Made by a program: the position numbers and the translations under genes
Notes under the pieces: model-generated
Told to the model about the DNA's origin: nothing
What the model saw: only the letters and a program-made list of their open reading frames with translations
The model's database searches: none
Shown here: one piece after another, positions 26,401-41,400 of the stretch
Position numbering within the stretch: position 1 is the first letter of the stretch
Layout of the letters: each line of letters begins with the position of its first letter
NCBI GenBank assembly: GCA_963678705.1
Contig: OY783205.1
Span: 26,899,034-26,963,033, forward strand
DNA: 64,000 nucleotides
Direction of reading: 5' to 3'
Origin: Panorpa germanica
Lineage: Eukaryota > Arthropoda > Insecta > Mecoptera > Panorpidae

Positions 26401-29400
26401 TTTAAAATGTCTGCCTGTAATTTTTTAACGCACCTGTATTGTTTGTTGTCGTATAGACATATTCAAAAAGATACCTGCTTATTTAAAGTAACATGTGATC
26501 AGTTTCGACGCATTTTGTTTATTATTGTATACGGAGTTTAAAAAAATTATTGATAATGTACATATATAATAAGTATACATATTTTCAATTATGGAGACAA
26601 GTGGGACAAGTAAATTTTTAGTTATTGCACAATATTTAAAGGATTTCTTTTTCGACAGATTGACTAATTGAGTATTCACCAGACTTGAGTATAGTTCTGC
26701 TTTTCTTGCAATTCTATAGGTAATGTATATCACTAACTGCAATACGATTTTTAGGTTAGAATTAACCTAAAAAGTATGTACTTGTCAAAAATGCAAAAAT
26801 ATAACTTTTATCCGTAAACGTTAGGGGTGAATCCATAACATTAGGTAACATATGCGCTCGTAAATAACTAGGGGATGCCACCCCATTGTCTGTATTTCAA
26901 TTGTCATATGCGTCAAGTATGTCAGTTGCAAAAATATTGTTTCGTTTTAACTTTTTGACGTTAAACCAACAAAAAGGTTGATATACATAAATTGAATTAT
27001 TTTTAGTTTTAAAACGCACTAATATACTTGTTAACAAACTATCTGTTAACACTTCAACCATCGAAGAACTTTGTTTACTAACTAAATTATTTTAACATAC
27101 ATATATTAATTAGATATCCATGAATTTGTTCAACACACTTCTATCCTGATCCCACATTCTTCATTTCATAATAATAAAGAAACAAAATTCATATTTTAAA
27201 TGATTGGGGTATAATTAACACTATCTCTAATTCGACCTTTTCCCTTAGCCTTCAATTATCACACGTAAAATGAAGGTAATACATTTATACCTCTTTATAA
27301 CTTATCTCCTATGTCTCTAATTTACATGTGTCAAATTTCAAGAACCTAGGTCATATCTAACCAAAATGGTGGTAGTTTTAAAACAGTCAGCTCCTATTGA
27401 TACATCGTCTTTTCTTGTCCAAATATGACAACAATATTTTTCACAAGAAATTTCTTCATCTGTACATAAATATTATACAAAGCAACACTGCGCTTCAAAG
27501 AACATGTGGTTGTAGCATTTGTTTATTGTGTAACATTCCATCACAAGATGAGATGGATATATATTTTGTTATATTTGTTAGACAAGGAAAGATATAATAA
27601 CATAAATAGTCAGATATCGTAAAAGGATGTTGTACAGTTCAAGTAAAAACACAAGATTTCAATTTATGAATTAAATAACTAGTATAAGAATTAAGCTTAT
27701 CTATTATACTAAGTTTTAAGTACTGAATTCATTTTATAATTGTTAGTAATATATCTAGGCTTCAATAATATCATTTTTTATTTAATTTAGATAGCGAACA
27801 AGTACTCGTTCTTCTACTACGTTCACTATCATTCTGCGACAAAGAAAGTCATGTATTTTGTGTGCGTCTAGCCTTAGGATATTTCGTAATAGTCTAAAAA
27901 ATGCGACACGACGAAATATTTCTCGTTGTTTCAACATTAAACGAGTTTTGTTTAGTATTTATGCATTTTACATTCGTTATCAAGAATGTTAATATGTGTA
28001 CACTATTGTCTATTCTTTTATTACGAATACTATTTATTTGTTATCATAATAAAAATGACGAGACCGCACTATGACCTAGAGCATTGATGCCAGACTGCTA
28101 TACATTCGGGATTGACCTCCAAATCACCGCTATATGTTCTAGGTTTGGTTGCTATCACATTTATTTGATTATGCTCTTATATAATCACAAAAACTTATTA
28201 AACAGCGATGTGGTCACACATATAGTAGGAGGTCGTCGGTTTTATACCTTCTATCAGACTGTGACAACCCCGAACCTTGCCTGCTTCACAGAAAGTGACA
28301 GCGAATACTGTTAATATACTACATGTTAAGAAATTAGTTAAGAAATATTAATATATTGTAATTTTTTTTTTATAAACAATATACTCTTTGTATTCGCTTA
28401 AATTCAAAGCAATCCATGGCCATTTTATACAGAACTATGTTGTTTTCATTTTTAAAAGCACATTCAATCTTTTCAAAACATTTCAAAGCTTTGCAGTAGG
28501 ATTAATATTTTCGATTAACATATTTCGTTCCATTCTTGACATATTTTAAACGTTTTGTTATATTGTTGTGGTTCAGTTAAGAAGTACCAAGCGATACTAT
28601 CTGTACCCAATGAATAGGGTTAGGTTCCTTTGTACAAACGACCTAGGCGTAAAAGGAGTAATGGCTTCGTTTTAAAATAAGTTTAATTTATTAAACGACT
28701 AAATGGGAGACCCGGTTTTAATACTCATAAAATTGATGATCAACAAAATGTAAAATTAACATTTAAAGAAATGGATATAGATTCGAATCATACACATTTT
28801 GGGAACCTTTGAAATATGTTTATTTCATTCCTTTTACAACATTTACCAGACTCAAGTTTCTCATCATCATCAGTCATCATATTGCTAAGTTTATGATATA
28901 TAAATACACCGTATTATTATTAAAATGTTATAAAATCTCTTTTAAGTATTACATTTAATTACTGGTGTATTTTTACCGTGGTATAGATTGTAGTATTTCA
29001 TGCTTCAAGAGAATGGGATGCAGCAGTAGAGTTCAGCGTCCATTCATGGTCTGGAAATTACTATCGCATCGGGCGGAACATGACTCAAGTCAAGCCTTAA
29101 CGTAAGCGTACTCAGGTCCGTATCGTATTGAACGATTTCTTTAGTTCTGATAATTAAGAAGCGGCATTACGTACGTGCATTAGAAGGCGTATGTTATATG
29201 GTTATAGTTTCTTACTTTCCATCCGATGCGGACCTGTTAACGTCCACTAGCGTGCATCGACGCGTTGGCACTGCCGGCTGGATTGATTCGTGGGCAACAC
29301 GCGATGCATTCGGATTGCCGATCTAAGTAGACGCGCTGCCGATTCGTAGCGAACGCTGCGTACGCCTTCCATCGTATCCGCAGTCTTCGTTTGGCTTCTG

Positions 29401-32400
29401 CCAGCGCACGATATCATAGTCTATCCTTTTATTTTTTGTTTTTACTTTATCATGGACAACAACCATCTAATTTCAATTGTCAAGGACTATGAAATGTTAT
29501 TTAATGATCGCCATCCTCATTATTCGAATCAACAAGTGAGGGATAATATTTGGGAAGAAATTGGACGTAAAATGAATGAACCAAGTAAGTTACTTTTATA
29601 TTAATTCATTATTGTACTTACACATATTTTCCCATGCTTTATCAACACACGAAATTCAGATTTTCTTTGTTTTATGTCGTGAAATTTTGAAGATTGGTAC
29701 TATCTAAAAATCCCATGAATTTGTGACGACACTGCAGTCCCTTTGCAGGCAAAAATATAAAGAACAACTGCGTTATGCCAGTTTCACATCAGAGAGACAG
29801 TTCAATAAAACACGAACAAAAACACCAATGTTTACATCAAAGAAACAGTTCTTAAAACATTTCTCTTTTGCGCTTGTCAGTTGTTGTTTATCATGTTTAT
29901 AATTTTTATGGGACACACTGAAAAACACTAAACACAAAACCAGTCTGCTCAATGTGAACAGTTTGTTTTCGATAAAGAGAACTGTTTTAAAATAATCGGA
30001 AATTGGCAGACATTAAATAAATTAAATTAAATTAAAAAATCAATTTTCGCTCTTATTCACTTACACAAATTACACATCTAAACAATATCTCTAAGTCATT
30101 AGTCGTTTTCTACGTTTAAAGAGTTTAAAAAAGTTGAATTTTATAGGTAATTTATGTAGAGAACGATGGACCAGACTTAGAGATAACCACCGAAAAGCTC
30201 TGAATCTTCGCAAGACCAGAACTGGCAAAGCAGCTTTAAAACTGAAGCCTGCCAAATACGCACAAGAGCTCAACTTCCTAACTCCATATCTCCAAGATGA
30301 TAAACCTCGGCGAACATACGTATCGCCCGTCCACGTTAACTGCGATATTGACGAAGCGAGTACATCTGACCAGAAACTAGATAATTTCGAATCAAGCGAA
30401 ATGCTAGAAGCAACTTCATTCATGACATCCTCGAGAAATGGTGATATGAAGATGTCGAGGTATTCAGCTTCGGAAAGTGAAAACACAGCCGGATATCTTC
30501 AGGAATATCTGCCTCAAACAACAGCAAGCTTAAATCAGAGTAATCCGTTGATGGAATTTTTCGTTAATATGGCAAAAACTGTTAACACTTTTCCTGTACA
30601 AGACCAAGTTGTTATTAAATCACAGTTGTTTCAAATGGTGAATGAAGTAGAGATGAGACTTGCGTTTGCTTCGCACCCTCCTGTTTAGAACGTGATGTTT
30701 CTTCTGTCACCTAGACGAATTCTGAGAATCATCTACTTCGCATATGTTTCCTCTATCATCTAATTCAAAAAGACTAGCTTCCAACGCAATTTAATTTCCG
30801 CTATATGCTAATTTTTATGATTCTTCTTTCTAATGATCTTCTCAAACTTCTAAACTTCTGTATTTTCGAACACTGTATGCGATAAGGCATTTCTCAATAA
30901 GTTGGTAAGATGATACATAATCTTCATTCGAACATGTGTGTCGGGAACATTGAGAGAAACTGTTATATCAGTTAGAAGTCGGATTCGATCCCAGATCTCC
31001 CATTTAGTACACGGGTATTCTTCAAGTAAAATATTTCTGCTGATAAATTAAACTCACTTCTAATTGAAGACATGACTCGTTTGCCTAGGTCGTTTGTACA
31101 ACCTAATGAAAATCTACAACGTCTGCTTATCTGTACCACAATAGTGTGTATATAATAAAGGTAAATAATGTAAATATATAATTAATTTTATTTTGTAAAT
31201 ATTTTTAAAATAAATTTAATTGAAATACAATAGTTTGTTTAAATACGTAATTTATACTATCGGATTCTGTCGTTTCCCGCGCTCCATATTGTATATTCTC
31301 TTGATAAATGTAATGAGACTACAACGACTTACATACGTTTGAATGACGTCATATGCAGACATCACAAAAGTCGCCTAACGAAGGACGATACGACAGTGAA
31401 TACACTTGTACGACTAATCATACAAATGATACTAACTATATATAAATACATATTGTATTGTTCTATATTAAGACAATAATACATAAAAATAACATGCATT
31501 AGACCAACTACTCTTGTTATACAGCCAGTATAGTCAGACTGATAGAACTGAACTGAAAATATAAAAGGCGCTAACTTTTAAACTAATTTTTTAGTCACGA
31601 TTTTTTCCACGGTTTTAATCTGTTGAACCTTCTATTTTAAATGTATTCTTTAACAGTCTGTGTTATTTCAAATGCATTATAAGTGTAGCATCGTAAGAAA
31701 GATCTATCAACAGTTATAAGAGGTTGAGAAGCCCCAGCCTCTTAGGTTTCAGGTCAAATTGTCAGACCCAACAGTCATGGCAGACCAGATCAGGCAAGCA
31801 CCCAATAAGGGGCCTTGCTAATGCCATGTTTGCATTTGCACGACTATGTTGAAACCGGTGCAAAGTCTTTGTGCCGTTCATAAATATAAGTCCACGTTCT
31901 TTTGTTTACTAATAATATAAGAGTAATGCAGACGAGAGTACAGAATGGACAACAAGTCTTTTTAAAGCAGAAACATTCATAGTTTTGTAAACAGAGCGCT
32001 CGCAAGTCTAACTATAATCCAGAATACATTTCTGAACTATAGTTTTATAATACATTAATTTTTAAAGCTCTGTATTTTATTACAGAATATTATTTACTTG
32101 TTGAGAAACTATTAACTATATATGCATATCATAAAACTTATACACCACTCTGTACTGTACATACCACTATTTCTTGCAATGTTGCCAAGCTTCTTAATGT
32201 GAATTGCTGTAGGCTTTCCATACCTGTAGCTGTACTATGCGCCGTTTATTATTGGGTTACCTTAGTCTGCATTGTTCGGAATAATAAAAATAATAATACT
32301 TGCTTGAACAAAGAAATGTTAACTTCATCTTTATGAAATGAACGCACTGCATATAGAGCACACAAAATTAACAAAAGATTTGGCATTTCAAAAACCTTGT

Positions 32401-35400
32401 TCAATTTATATTCTTTGTTAATAATAATATTGGTAATTCATTTTAAATATACATCGTTGAATAGAACCTAGTACAAGAGCAGAACACATACCCTAGTTTT
32501 TAGGTTATGTCCTTCGAAATTATATGACCTTCCTGAATGTCAGGGCTGTCACATTTGTTTGTGTTTTTATGGTTGTATAAATATCAGGCGTTGTAGAAAT
32601 ATTCTTGAACTAAACATTCATAAGTAACAAATATTATTATTAATAAATAAATAACAGTATTATTATTATTATCGATAAACTTTATCAGTTGTGGATAAAG
32701 GTTAAGTTTTAATCCTGTTTGAGTCAAAAGTGGCAAGCGTGATTAAAATGGCGCCTGATAATGAGAAATACAAATTATTAAATTCTGGGTGTGTCCTATT
32801 CAAACTTCTAGACAGTTCTTATCGCAAATTATATAAAAATATAACTATTTACAAAGCTATATTGATTACTACATTTATATATTTACCTATTGCGAAATAT
32901 AGGTTAAAAATGATTGGAAATTTAATTAAATTTCGCAATATCATGGTTTTATGTGATTATGTATATACATACAATTTATTTATTTACTTAATATTATTTT
33001 ACTGTCGTATATTACCCAGTTGTGAATATGTGTATTTATTAAATTTAAGCTGCAGTTATTTTACTCCTTTTTTTTCTAAAAATCTTTTAAGTATGTTACA
33101 ATTTAGCTGAACCCTTCTCCTCTTGAATATTGCTCTGTTAGTTTTTGTGATTATTTTGAAATAGTAACACTCTGTAATCATAAGCAGAATATGATTCAGT
33201 GGAGTGCTATTTTAATTAATTTGTGGACGCAACAAGATTCTATGTAAATAACGACATGATTCATTTCTGGAGCCGCGATTATGTGTAAATTCATCTGGCA
33301 TTTGTCTCCTCCAGTCAAGAGTAATGCAGTGTCATAATGCTGCAAGATTTAATTAATAATATCATTTCTAGAAATAACAAAGTATTATTATAATCATCTT
33401 GTAATTTAGGTGAAAAAAATTCGTTATAACTTAGTCATAATTCTTTCTTCTTTGTAGGATGACATATAAATGGAACTGTCATTTCTAGATAGTACCAACC
33501 TTCAAACAATATGTGTCCAAATTTCATGATAATCGGACTATTAGTTTACGAGTTACAACGGTTTTAGTGGCGTCACTTTTGAGATTTTCAATACAATATA
33601 AACATCTGAATTTCGTGTGTTGATAAAGCACTGCTTTTAATTGGTTATATTATTAATTTTTTTACTAATTAAATTACAAAACTTCCTTGGTTCATTATGT
33701 TTTAACAACTGAAATTTGAGTTGTCTTTGGTTCTTCTTAATCACAAAAATAACGGTTGGGTATATCTTCATTTTTATGTTTTATTTCATTTAGAATGTAA
33801 ACTTAGAATATAAAATTTATAATTATGAATTCAGAATAATAAAAATATAATATTGAATTTAGAATTGATATTGAGCTTAAACATAGAATTATATTTTATT
33901 TATTGTCAGGCATAATTAGGATTTACTAATTATAAATAATAAGTCGTTTATAATATTATTTGTTATCAAATATGGTAAGTGTATATAAAGCAAGACTAGA
34001 TGTAACTTTATTGACTGTTAATATCCCAGGCTGAGATCAAGGTACAGGCCTCAGGTTACATTTCTCTCGTTCCCAGTAAGGCATAGCCATAGCTCGGCAT
34101 TGTTTAGGTTCAGGTTGTACTTCTAGCGGGAACAATTCTGCTTGCACTAATATTTTGCACATATTTATTTACTTCTAACTTCTTATTTACAATTCGCTAT
34201 CCGTAACATTACCTTGCTTCTTCTAATCTTGCTCTATCGTTATAAATAGCTAGACATTTAGTATAAATAAACTATCATAGTCATGTTTATCATCTCTCAA
34301 TACGCAAAAACTCATGACAGTGTTTTCTAAGTATGACGAATGTCTCAGCATTATATTCCGCCATCAAATGAGCTGACCTACAAAACTGTCTTAAAAATAA
34401 CATACGACACACAAAGTACAAAGTACCACGCTCGTTTGTTGATAGACAGTTTACTAAAACATAGACGGATATCCATAGATGTATTTGTTAAATCTTATAC
34501 AGGAAACACCATTTCCTAAATAACAACTTTATTCATAACAATTAAGTTAAATGAGCGTATCAATAAGAGGTGACTGTTTTAAAAGCACCGCCATTTTTCT
34601 CAAGTGTTACTTTTTCATTTGAAAATTTGATAGGCATATACTAGAGATATGGGAAATTAGTATACTAGTTAATATTACTAATGTAACCGAAGTAGTAACG
34701 ATATTTCTTTGCTATAAGACCTGACACAACGATTTGTAATCCATGAATCTATTAGTAACGATGATAGAACCATCTCGTGATCAGTAATCAAACTAACCTT
34801 GATAAACATACGGAAAAAAACATTGAAATTATCGTAGTGTTATCAATTTCATGTCATGTGACATGTTGAAATATGTTTTATTTTGAATACCTATATGTTT
34901 ATTTAATGATAATGAATTATTTATGATATCCTTATTGATCTTTATAGAAATTTGTCTATTATGTTAAGACCGCCACAAATTCTTTTATTTACTTTTAAGT
35001 TAATTATAAAGCCTACAAACCAGTCGAAGCAGAAATAAATCGTCTATTATTAAAAATAGTAGCCATTTTTATTTATAACATTATTCAAGGTCAGACAATG
35101 ACCTGACACTGACACTTACAACCCATGACCTTGATATCTAATATAGTATTTAATATATAAACGAATAATGTTTTTGTTTTGTCTTTTCTATTGTATTTAA
35201 TCAAGTCCGCACATGTCTGTAAATTCAAAAACTTAATATTCTTATATACATAAATATAAGTAAATACGAACGTGGAATGTTTTTGTTTACACTGTCTTCC
35301 ACGTGCCGGTGAATGATAACAACAAAACCATTGGCAACGCGTGAGGAGAGAGGGGTGTGGGGCTCGTTTTATTAAAGATACCTTCTGCGTAGTAATGGTC

Positions 35401-38400
35401 ACTTGCCTACAAATCAAGACACATGGCTTGCTGGGTGTATGACCCCCAAAATATCAATGCGCAGTGGTTTTAATGTAACCCACTCGTGGCAAAAAGTATT
35501 CGGTAATCTTTATATGTATATGTAGATTATATAATAAATGAAAAACATGTAAACTACGACGTATATAAAAAAAAGAACACGTTGAATTAAGGAAAAATAC
35601 GTGTTGGAACATGTTTTGTTAGGTTAGGTTTTATTAGCATTTTATTGCAGGTGACATTACCGGTATCTAAAATACTGGTTTGTGAGGAGTATTGGGGCGG
35701 GAGGGGTAGTGTTAGAGTTCCCTTATATTATTATATAAAATTTATTTTTAAATAATCAATGGGCTTGTGCCCTATGTCTTAATTTCTATAAAAGTGTACT
35801 ATATATTGATAAAGTTGGTTACTAGAACCTCAAATGTTTAATTATTTTTTAATAACTTCTTATGTATATGTTTAGAGATATTAACAATTAAAAATGTCAT
35901 TTCGTCTCTTTAATTATTAAAGAAATTCTACGTTGTACACATTCCAAAATCATGTTACATCACAACCTTACAGCTCATAAATCTCTGCTATATGTATTTA
36001 TATATCAAAATATCAAATATTATTTGCAGCTATTTCAAGGAACAATAAAATTCCAATATTATGTCTGCCTTAGCAGGGTTAAATAAAATAAAAACTTATT
36101 ATTCTTTGACTTGACTTGATCATTTCGACTATCAACAGCTACAAAACATTACCACAGCACTGACCTACTCAACAGATAACTGACGTATAAATGCATTTCA
36201 CGTCATACAAATATGGCCGACCATTTCTAGCGCTAAAACTACAATTCAAATTTTCAATTGCTATATCTTCGTCAACATTTAGATATTTAATAAAATAGAC
36301 ACGCCAATACACATTTATTAACATCAATTTCAATCAACAATTGAAAAATCGACCACTAAAAAATGAGGACACAAGCCCATTGGTGAAAAATTACATCATA
36401 GAATAAAGGCAACAATAAAATTTTCAGCCTTTATAAAATGACGCAGATCTGGCAGGACTGCGATCTTAAGCTATAACCTTTTGCATAATAAAATATTAAT
36501 TTTCAAGAATAACTTTCTTGGTCATACTATTATCTCTAACTACTACAACTAACGCGTCTAAATTAACATAACGTTTAAATGCACACGTAGAGGGCATTGT
36601 AAGTTATTTATCCACATAATTATAAACACAAACACAATGACAATACTTAGGTGAAGTTATGTTTTCCATTTATTCATTACCATATACACCACACAACCAT
36701 CAGCCTGTAAAAACATACTATATTAGTAGTATTATTAACACGTTAGTACCACCTACTGCCTGCAGAGCCAGTGCTAGATCCAGCAAGTGTCTTACTCACT
36801 ACTCAGACGTTCTGTTGACATTTGAGACAGGAAATGCGCATGAACTTAGAATTCTTTCTGATGAAACCGGTAAAAATTATAATAAAACCTGTTAAATAAA
36901 TATCTTAGAAGCGCAGAACCGTGCCTGTCGCCCGCTGAAGGGGCTTGTTCATGATGTTCTCCACTTTCTTTCGAGCGATATATTAAATTACATATACGAG
37001 TATGTTAACAAATAGAGCGATACATTGCCACTGTGTTACGTCAACCTTCAAACGATATGTGTCAAAATTTCATGGCGTTCCGACCATTAGTTTCATAGTT
37101 ACAATGGATTTAGTGACACTACTTATGTATATAATGTTCAATTTACAAGTACTTAAAAGGCTTGAAGTCTTTAGATATTACCGTTGGTAGGTAGCTTATC
37201 ACGTAGAAAGTGAAGAAGACGATCGCCATCTTGAAAAATAGCTTGTAAACTGTACTTTTCTGTTTATCTCGAAAACTATAACATATACAAAAATATTGCA
37301 AATAGCTTTTTTGTAGGTAATAATATTATCAACAACTTTGGCAAATAACTTTTTGTTTTAACTTTTATAATAAAAAAGTTATAAGCAAAAATAAAACTTA
37401 ATAAAAAGTACATATTTTAATAGTGTTGTTATAGTTCAAATTACAAGAGTTCGCCGGTGGTGATTCATGCCTTAAACAAGTTATTCCATACATACCATTC
37501 ACTGAAAAAGCACAGTCTCATTCATTTCTTTGAATGTATGTAGAAACAAATACGATAAAATTCAGCATTCAAATTCATTTAAAAAATGAAAACTATAGTT
37601 ACAATTTAGAAAATTTTAAACTTTTAAAATTTATGTACTCAGTGAATACATTAATGTTACATTTAAATCGTTATTCGTATTTGCTACTTTAATGTTATGT
37701 AAATGCTACCTTTGTTATTACAGGATGTTAATTTCTGATATTTACGGTTTATAATGTAAACAACAAACTTAATACTAGTGTCATCCAGTTCCTTCAAGTG
37801 ATATAATTATATTTATTAGACGGGTATCTATCGTGTAAATTCTAATCTTATGCAAATAAAGTGATTTTAACGTATCAAGCATGTGTGCATGGTAATTCAA
37901 TATTACAATAACAACAACCACACATATTTCTATTGGTTTCTATGTATTAAAATGTGCATGTGTATGTGTCAGAATACTATAATAGTAAAACAAATACCAC
38001 AGCATACACGTGTGCAGTGATGCATAAACTACGGTCCTGTAATAATTTCTGTGGTGTAAATTATTACTGGATGTAGTAGTAATTGAAGTAGAAATAGTAA
38101 ATTTAACCTCAAAATTATCCCAATTACTGTTTGATTTATTTAGACTTTAAATTTGATTTATTCGAATATAAAAAGTTATAAATGTTTGTGCATCAATGTT
38201 ACAAATAGTAAAACTTAACACGTAATACAGATATGACTGTTTACGTCCTGATAAGACGCAAAATGCGCTGTTATCAATATACTGGGCGCCTGGAAAGTTA
38301 TTTTTGTTATCATTATTCGTGAATCAAGTCACTTCATTGCAATCTGATTTTTCTGCACAATTTCTACTATTTGCCTCTAACAATGGTACTGGTAGATCGC

Positions 38401-41400
38401 TATGACTTCAACCCAGGCCTAGACAAAACATCATGCATAGGTACAGAGGGCCCAACCATCATGTACGAGGAAACTTAGAGATTCGGCTTTGTAACTTCGA
38501 CACATACAGATATATTCGATTGGAATGGACAAAATGACTTTTTTAATTGTTAATATCGCTTAACATATAAAGAGTTATTAAAAAATAATTGAACATTTGA
38601 GGTTCTAGTAACCCACTTTATCAATATAACAATATGCTTATAACTTTTATAAATTATAAATAAAAGTTATAAATAATATTATTATTTACAAAAAAGCTCT
38701 TCACAAAATTTCTGTAGAAGTTATAGTTTTCAAGATAAAGCAAAAACACTTACAATTTGAAAGATGCACTGCTTTGAGCCAGCATCTGTTTTCACGTGGT
38801 CTTGTTTACATACTCTGACAATATTACAAGCAAGGTGATTTAAATATAAATACTTCTTCCGTTACGAAAAACATTCCATGAATATTAAATAAAATGTATT
38901 GCGCCGGATATGCACAAATTGCAGCCAGTGATATGATGTAACAACTAGTGCAAGTGTATGTAACTAAACATGACTTTAAGCAACTAATATCATCGCTATA
39001 CAACGTGACATGCATGGTACTGCATCGGTAATAACATGTCAATAAAAAGGATACATTAATAGTATTTATAAACTGGGTGGTGCGTAGGTACATGAGAACT
39101 CATCATATGAATCAATTTAAAAGTTTTTTCCACTTGAAACTTGATAGTGAACCATCGCCATTTAAATGTAATTTGTTTTGACTATAATATTGTAAACATC
39201 GACTTTGGTTACTGATTATACTTCATAAAATACATGTTGTGTTTCCCGTTTTTTTTTTAATCTGGACTTTAATCTATGAACATACAGTACTGGACCCGCT
39301 ACATACTATTAACATACATTAAGAACAGTTGATTTAAACAGAAAGTATATATTTATGTGGATATCAGGACATTGTGGAATAAGAGGAAACGAAATTGCGG
39401 ATAAATTGGCAAAGGAATCAATAAATTTGGAAGTTAAGATGAAAGTGAAATTACCTTCATATGAAATTTTTAATATAATCAAAAAATTAAACTTCAATTT
39501 GAGAAATTAAGATTTCATTAATAAAAGTCAGTTAAAAGGAAGAGATTATTATATGTTACATCCAAATTTAAGTAAGAAGAAATGGTTTAGAAATGAGTCC
39601 CGCAAAATTATATCAACTATAATCAGAATCAAAAGTAATCATTGTAAAACCTCAGCTCACCTGTACAAAATTAATATTATTAATATGTCTTCTCGCAGCG
39701 AAAATATGTTTTTTCACCGCTAAAATATGTTTTTCGTGGCGAAAATTTATTTTTTCGAATAGTTGATTTTTCCATTGTTTACAAAAGTAGCGGTACTAAA
39801 ACTACTGTAACTCAGAAACTAATGGTCTGAATGTCATGAAATTTTGATACAAATCGTTTGAAGGTTGGTACTATCTAAAAATCATATGGATTTCGCCATC
39901 TGTATGTCATCCTACGAACTTATTGAGTGATGTGTTATAAATAGATTATTAAACAGCAATAATATTATCTGTATGTTGCAACCATTCATCTAAAATACCA
40001 AAGAAATGTATACTACAAATGAGTCATTAAAATTTAATGATTTGTAGACGCTAACTCGTAATACGACAGCCGCCCATCGCCCATCGCCCACCGCCCACGT
40101 TACTCACAATTTAATGAATAATATTAATTAAACAAATAAATGAGCAAACGAATCAACGCAACGATATCGTGTGTAACGTGTGGTTATATTTATACATGAA
40201 GCTATAAATACGTGTACATTATTATTGTTTATTATTCATTTTAATGCGCCATTTTATTTACGGCATTGTTCTTAGTGTTTAATAACACATTTACTTACTT
40301 TTATTGTTATTTATTTTCTAATTAATGTTAAGCTTGACTAATCTACACTAGTTGAAAAAGATTAAGTTAATCTATTGAATAAGTTGTTTATTTAAAGAAC
40401 GCCATGGTCAATCATTTTCATAAATACACCGATTTGTTTTTTTTTTTTTTTTAAATATTTGTTTTTCGCCACTAAAATTTGTTTTTCACCATTAAAATTT
40501 GTTTTATTCGGCGAAAATTTGTTATTTCACCACTAACCCAGTAAACAATTTGGTGAAGTGCCCTATTTAGTGACGTTTCTATCACTATTTCACTTCAATT
40601 ATAGTTCGCATCAACTTTATCTTCATTTGTATTCCGACAGGTGGAGTAATTTCGTCATCTGTAGCCGATAAGGTAGACATTTTATATGAAAAAATGTGAG
40701 AAACTGAACTATAAATGAACTCTTTTATGACAAAAAAATCATGACGCGTCTTCAATATGATGTCAAAGTGACTCCAAAATGTTTACTGGGAAAATTTGTT
40801 TTTCGTGGCGAAAATTGCAAAATATCGCTCACAAGAAATAATCAGATTTCTGTGTGACCCACTCGTACACGTGCTGAAATATTTATTGCGATTCTACCTC
40901 TTATCTCCCGAAACATCATTCTTATCTTTAAATTATTGAATCCATACCTCTCATAGCTAATTTTGGAATATGTATAATTAATTATAAGTATGTGCATTAC
41001 ATTATTATCTTGATAAGAGATTGTACTATATTGTACTTATGATTATGGTATTCACAAAGTAACCTTGATCATCTGCAATTGACATTGAATTCAAATTTAA
41101 TTATATGATTATTTTTGATAACAAATAATTCATAATAAATAACAATATGAAACGTAATACAATTAAAATCAATTATCGTAATTGAAAATTCTAATAACAT
41201 TTAGCTTTTGAATATATTTTTATTATCATTTTCAAGGGTATATATATTAAAAATAAAATGCATTTCTTTGACCTTCATGAATGTCACATGATGCGATAAT
41301 AGTTGCATGTCTATCAGGCGCATCGAACGCTAGAATGACCAATGGAATTGTTATAGGATATAAAAGAAGAAAATATTATAAAAAAACAAGTGGTAGCATG

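Noticed and set aside
32730..33110. A 126-residue hydrophobic frame
   Set aside because: Composition (Y, I, L, F, N, K) is what AT-rich DNA gives by chance. It contains an inverted repeat and has no recognisable domain.
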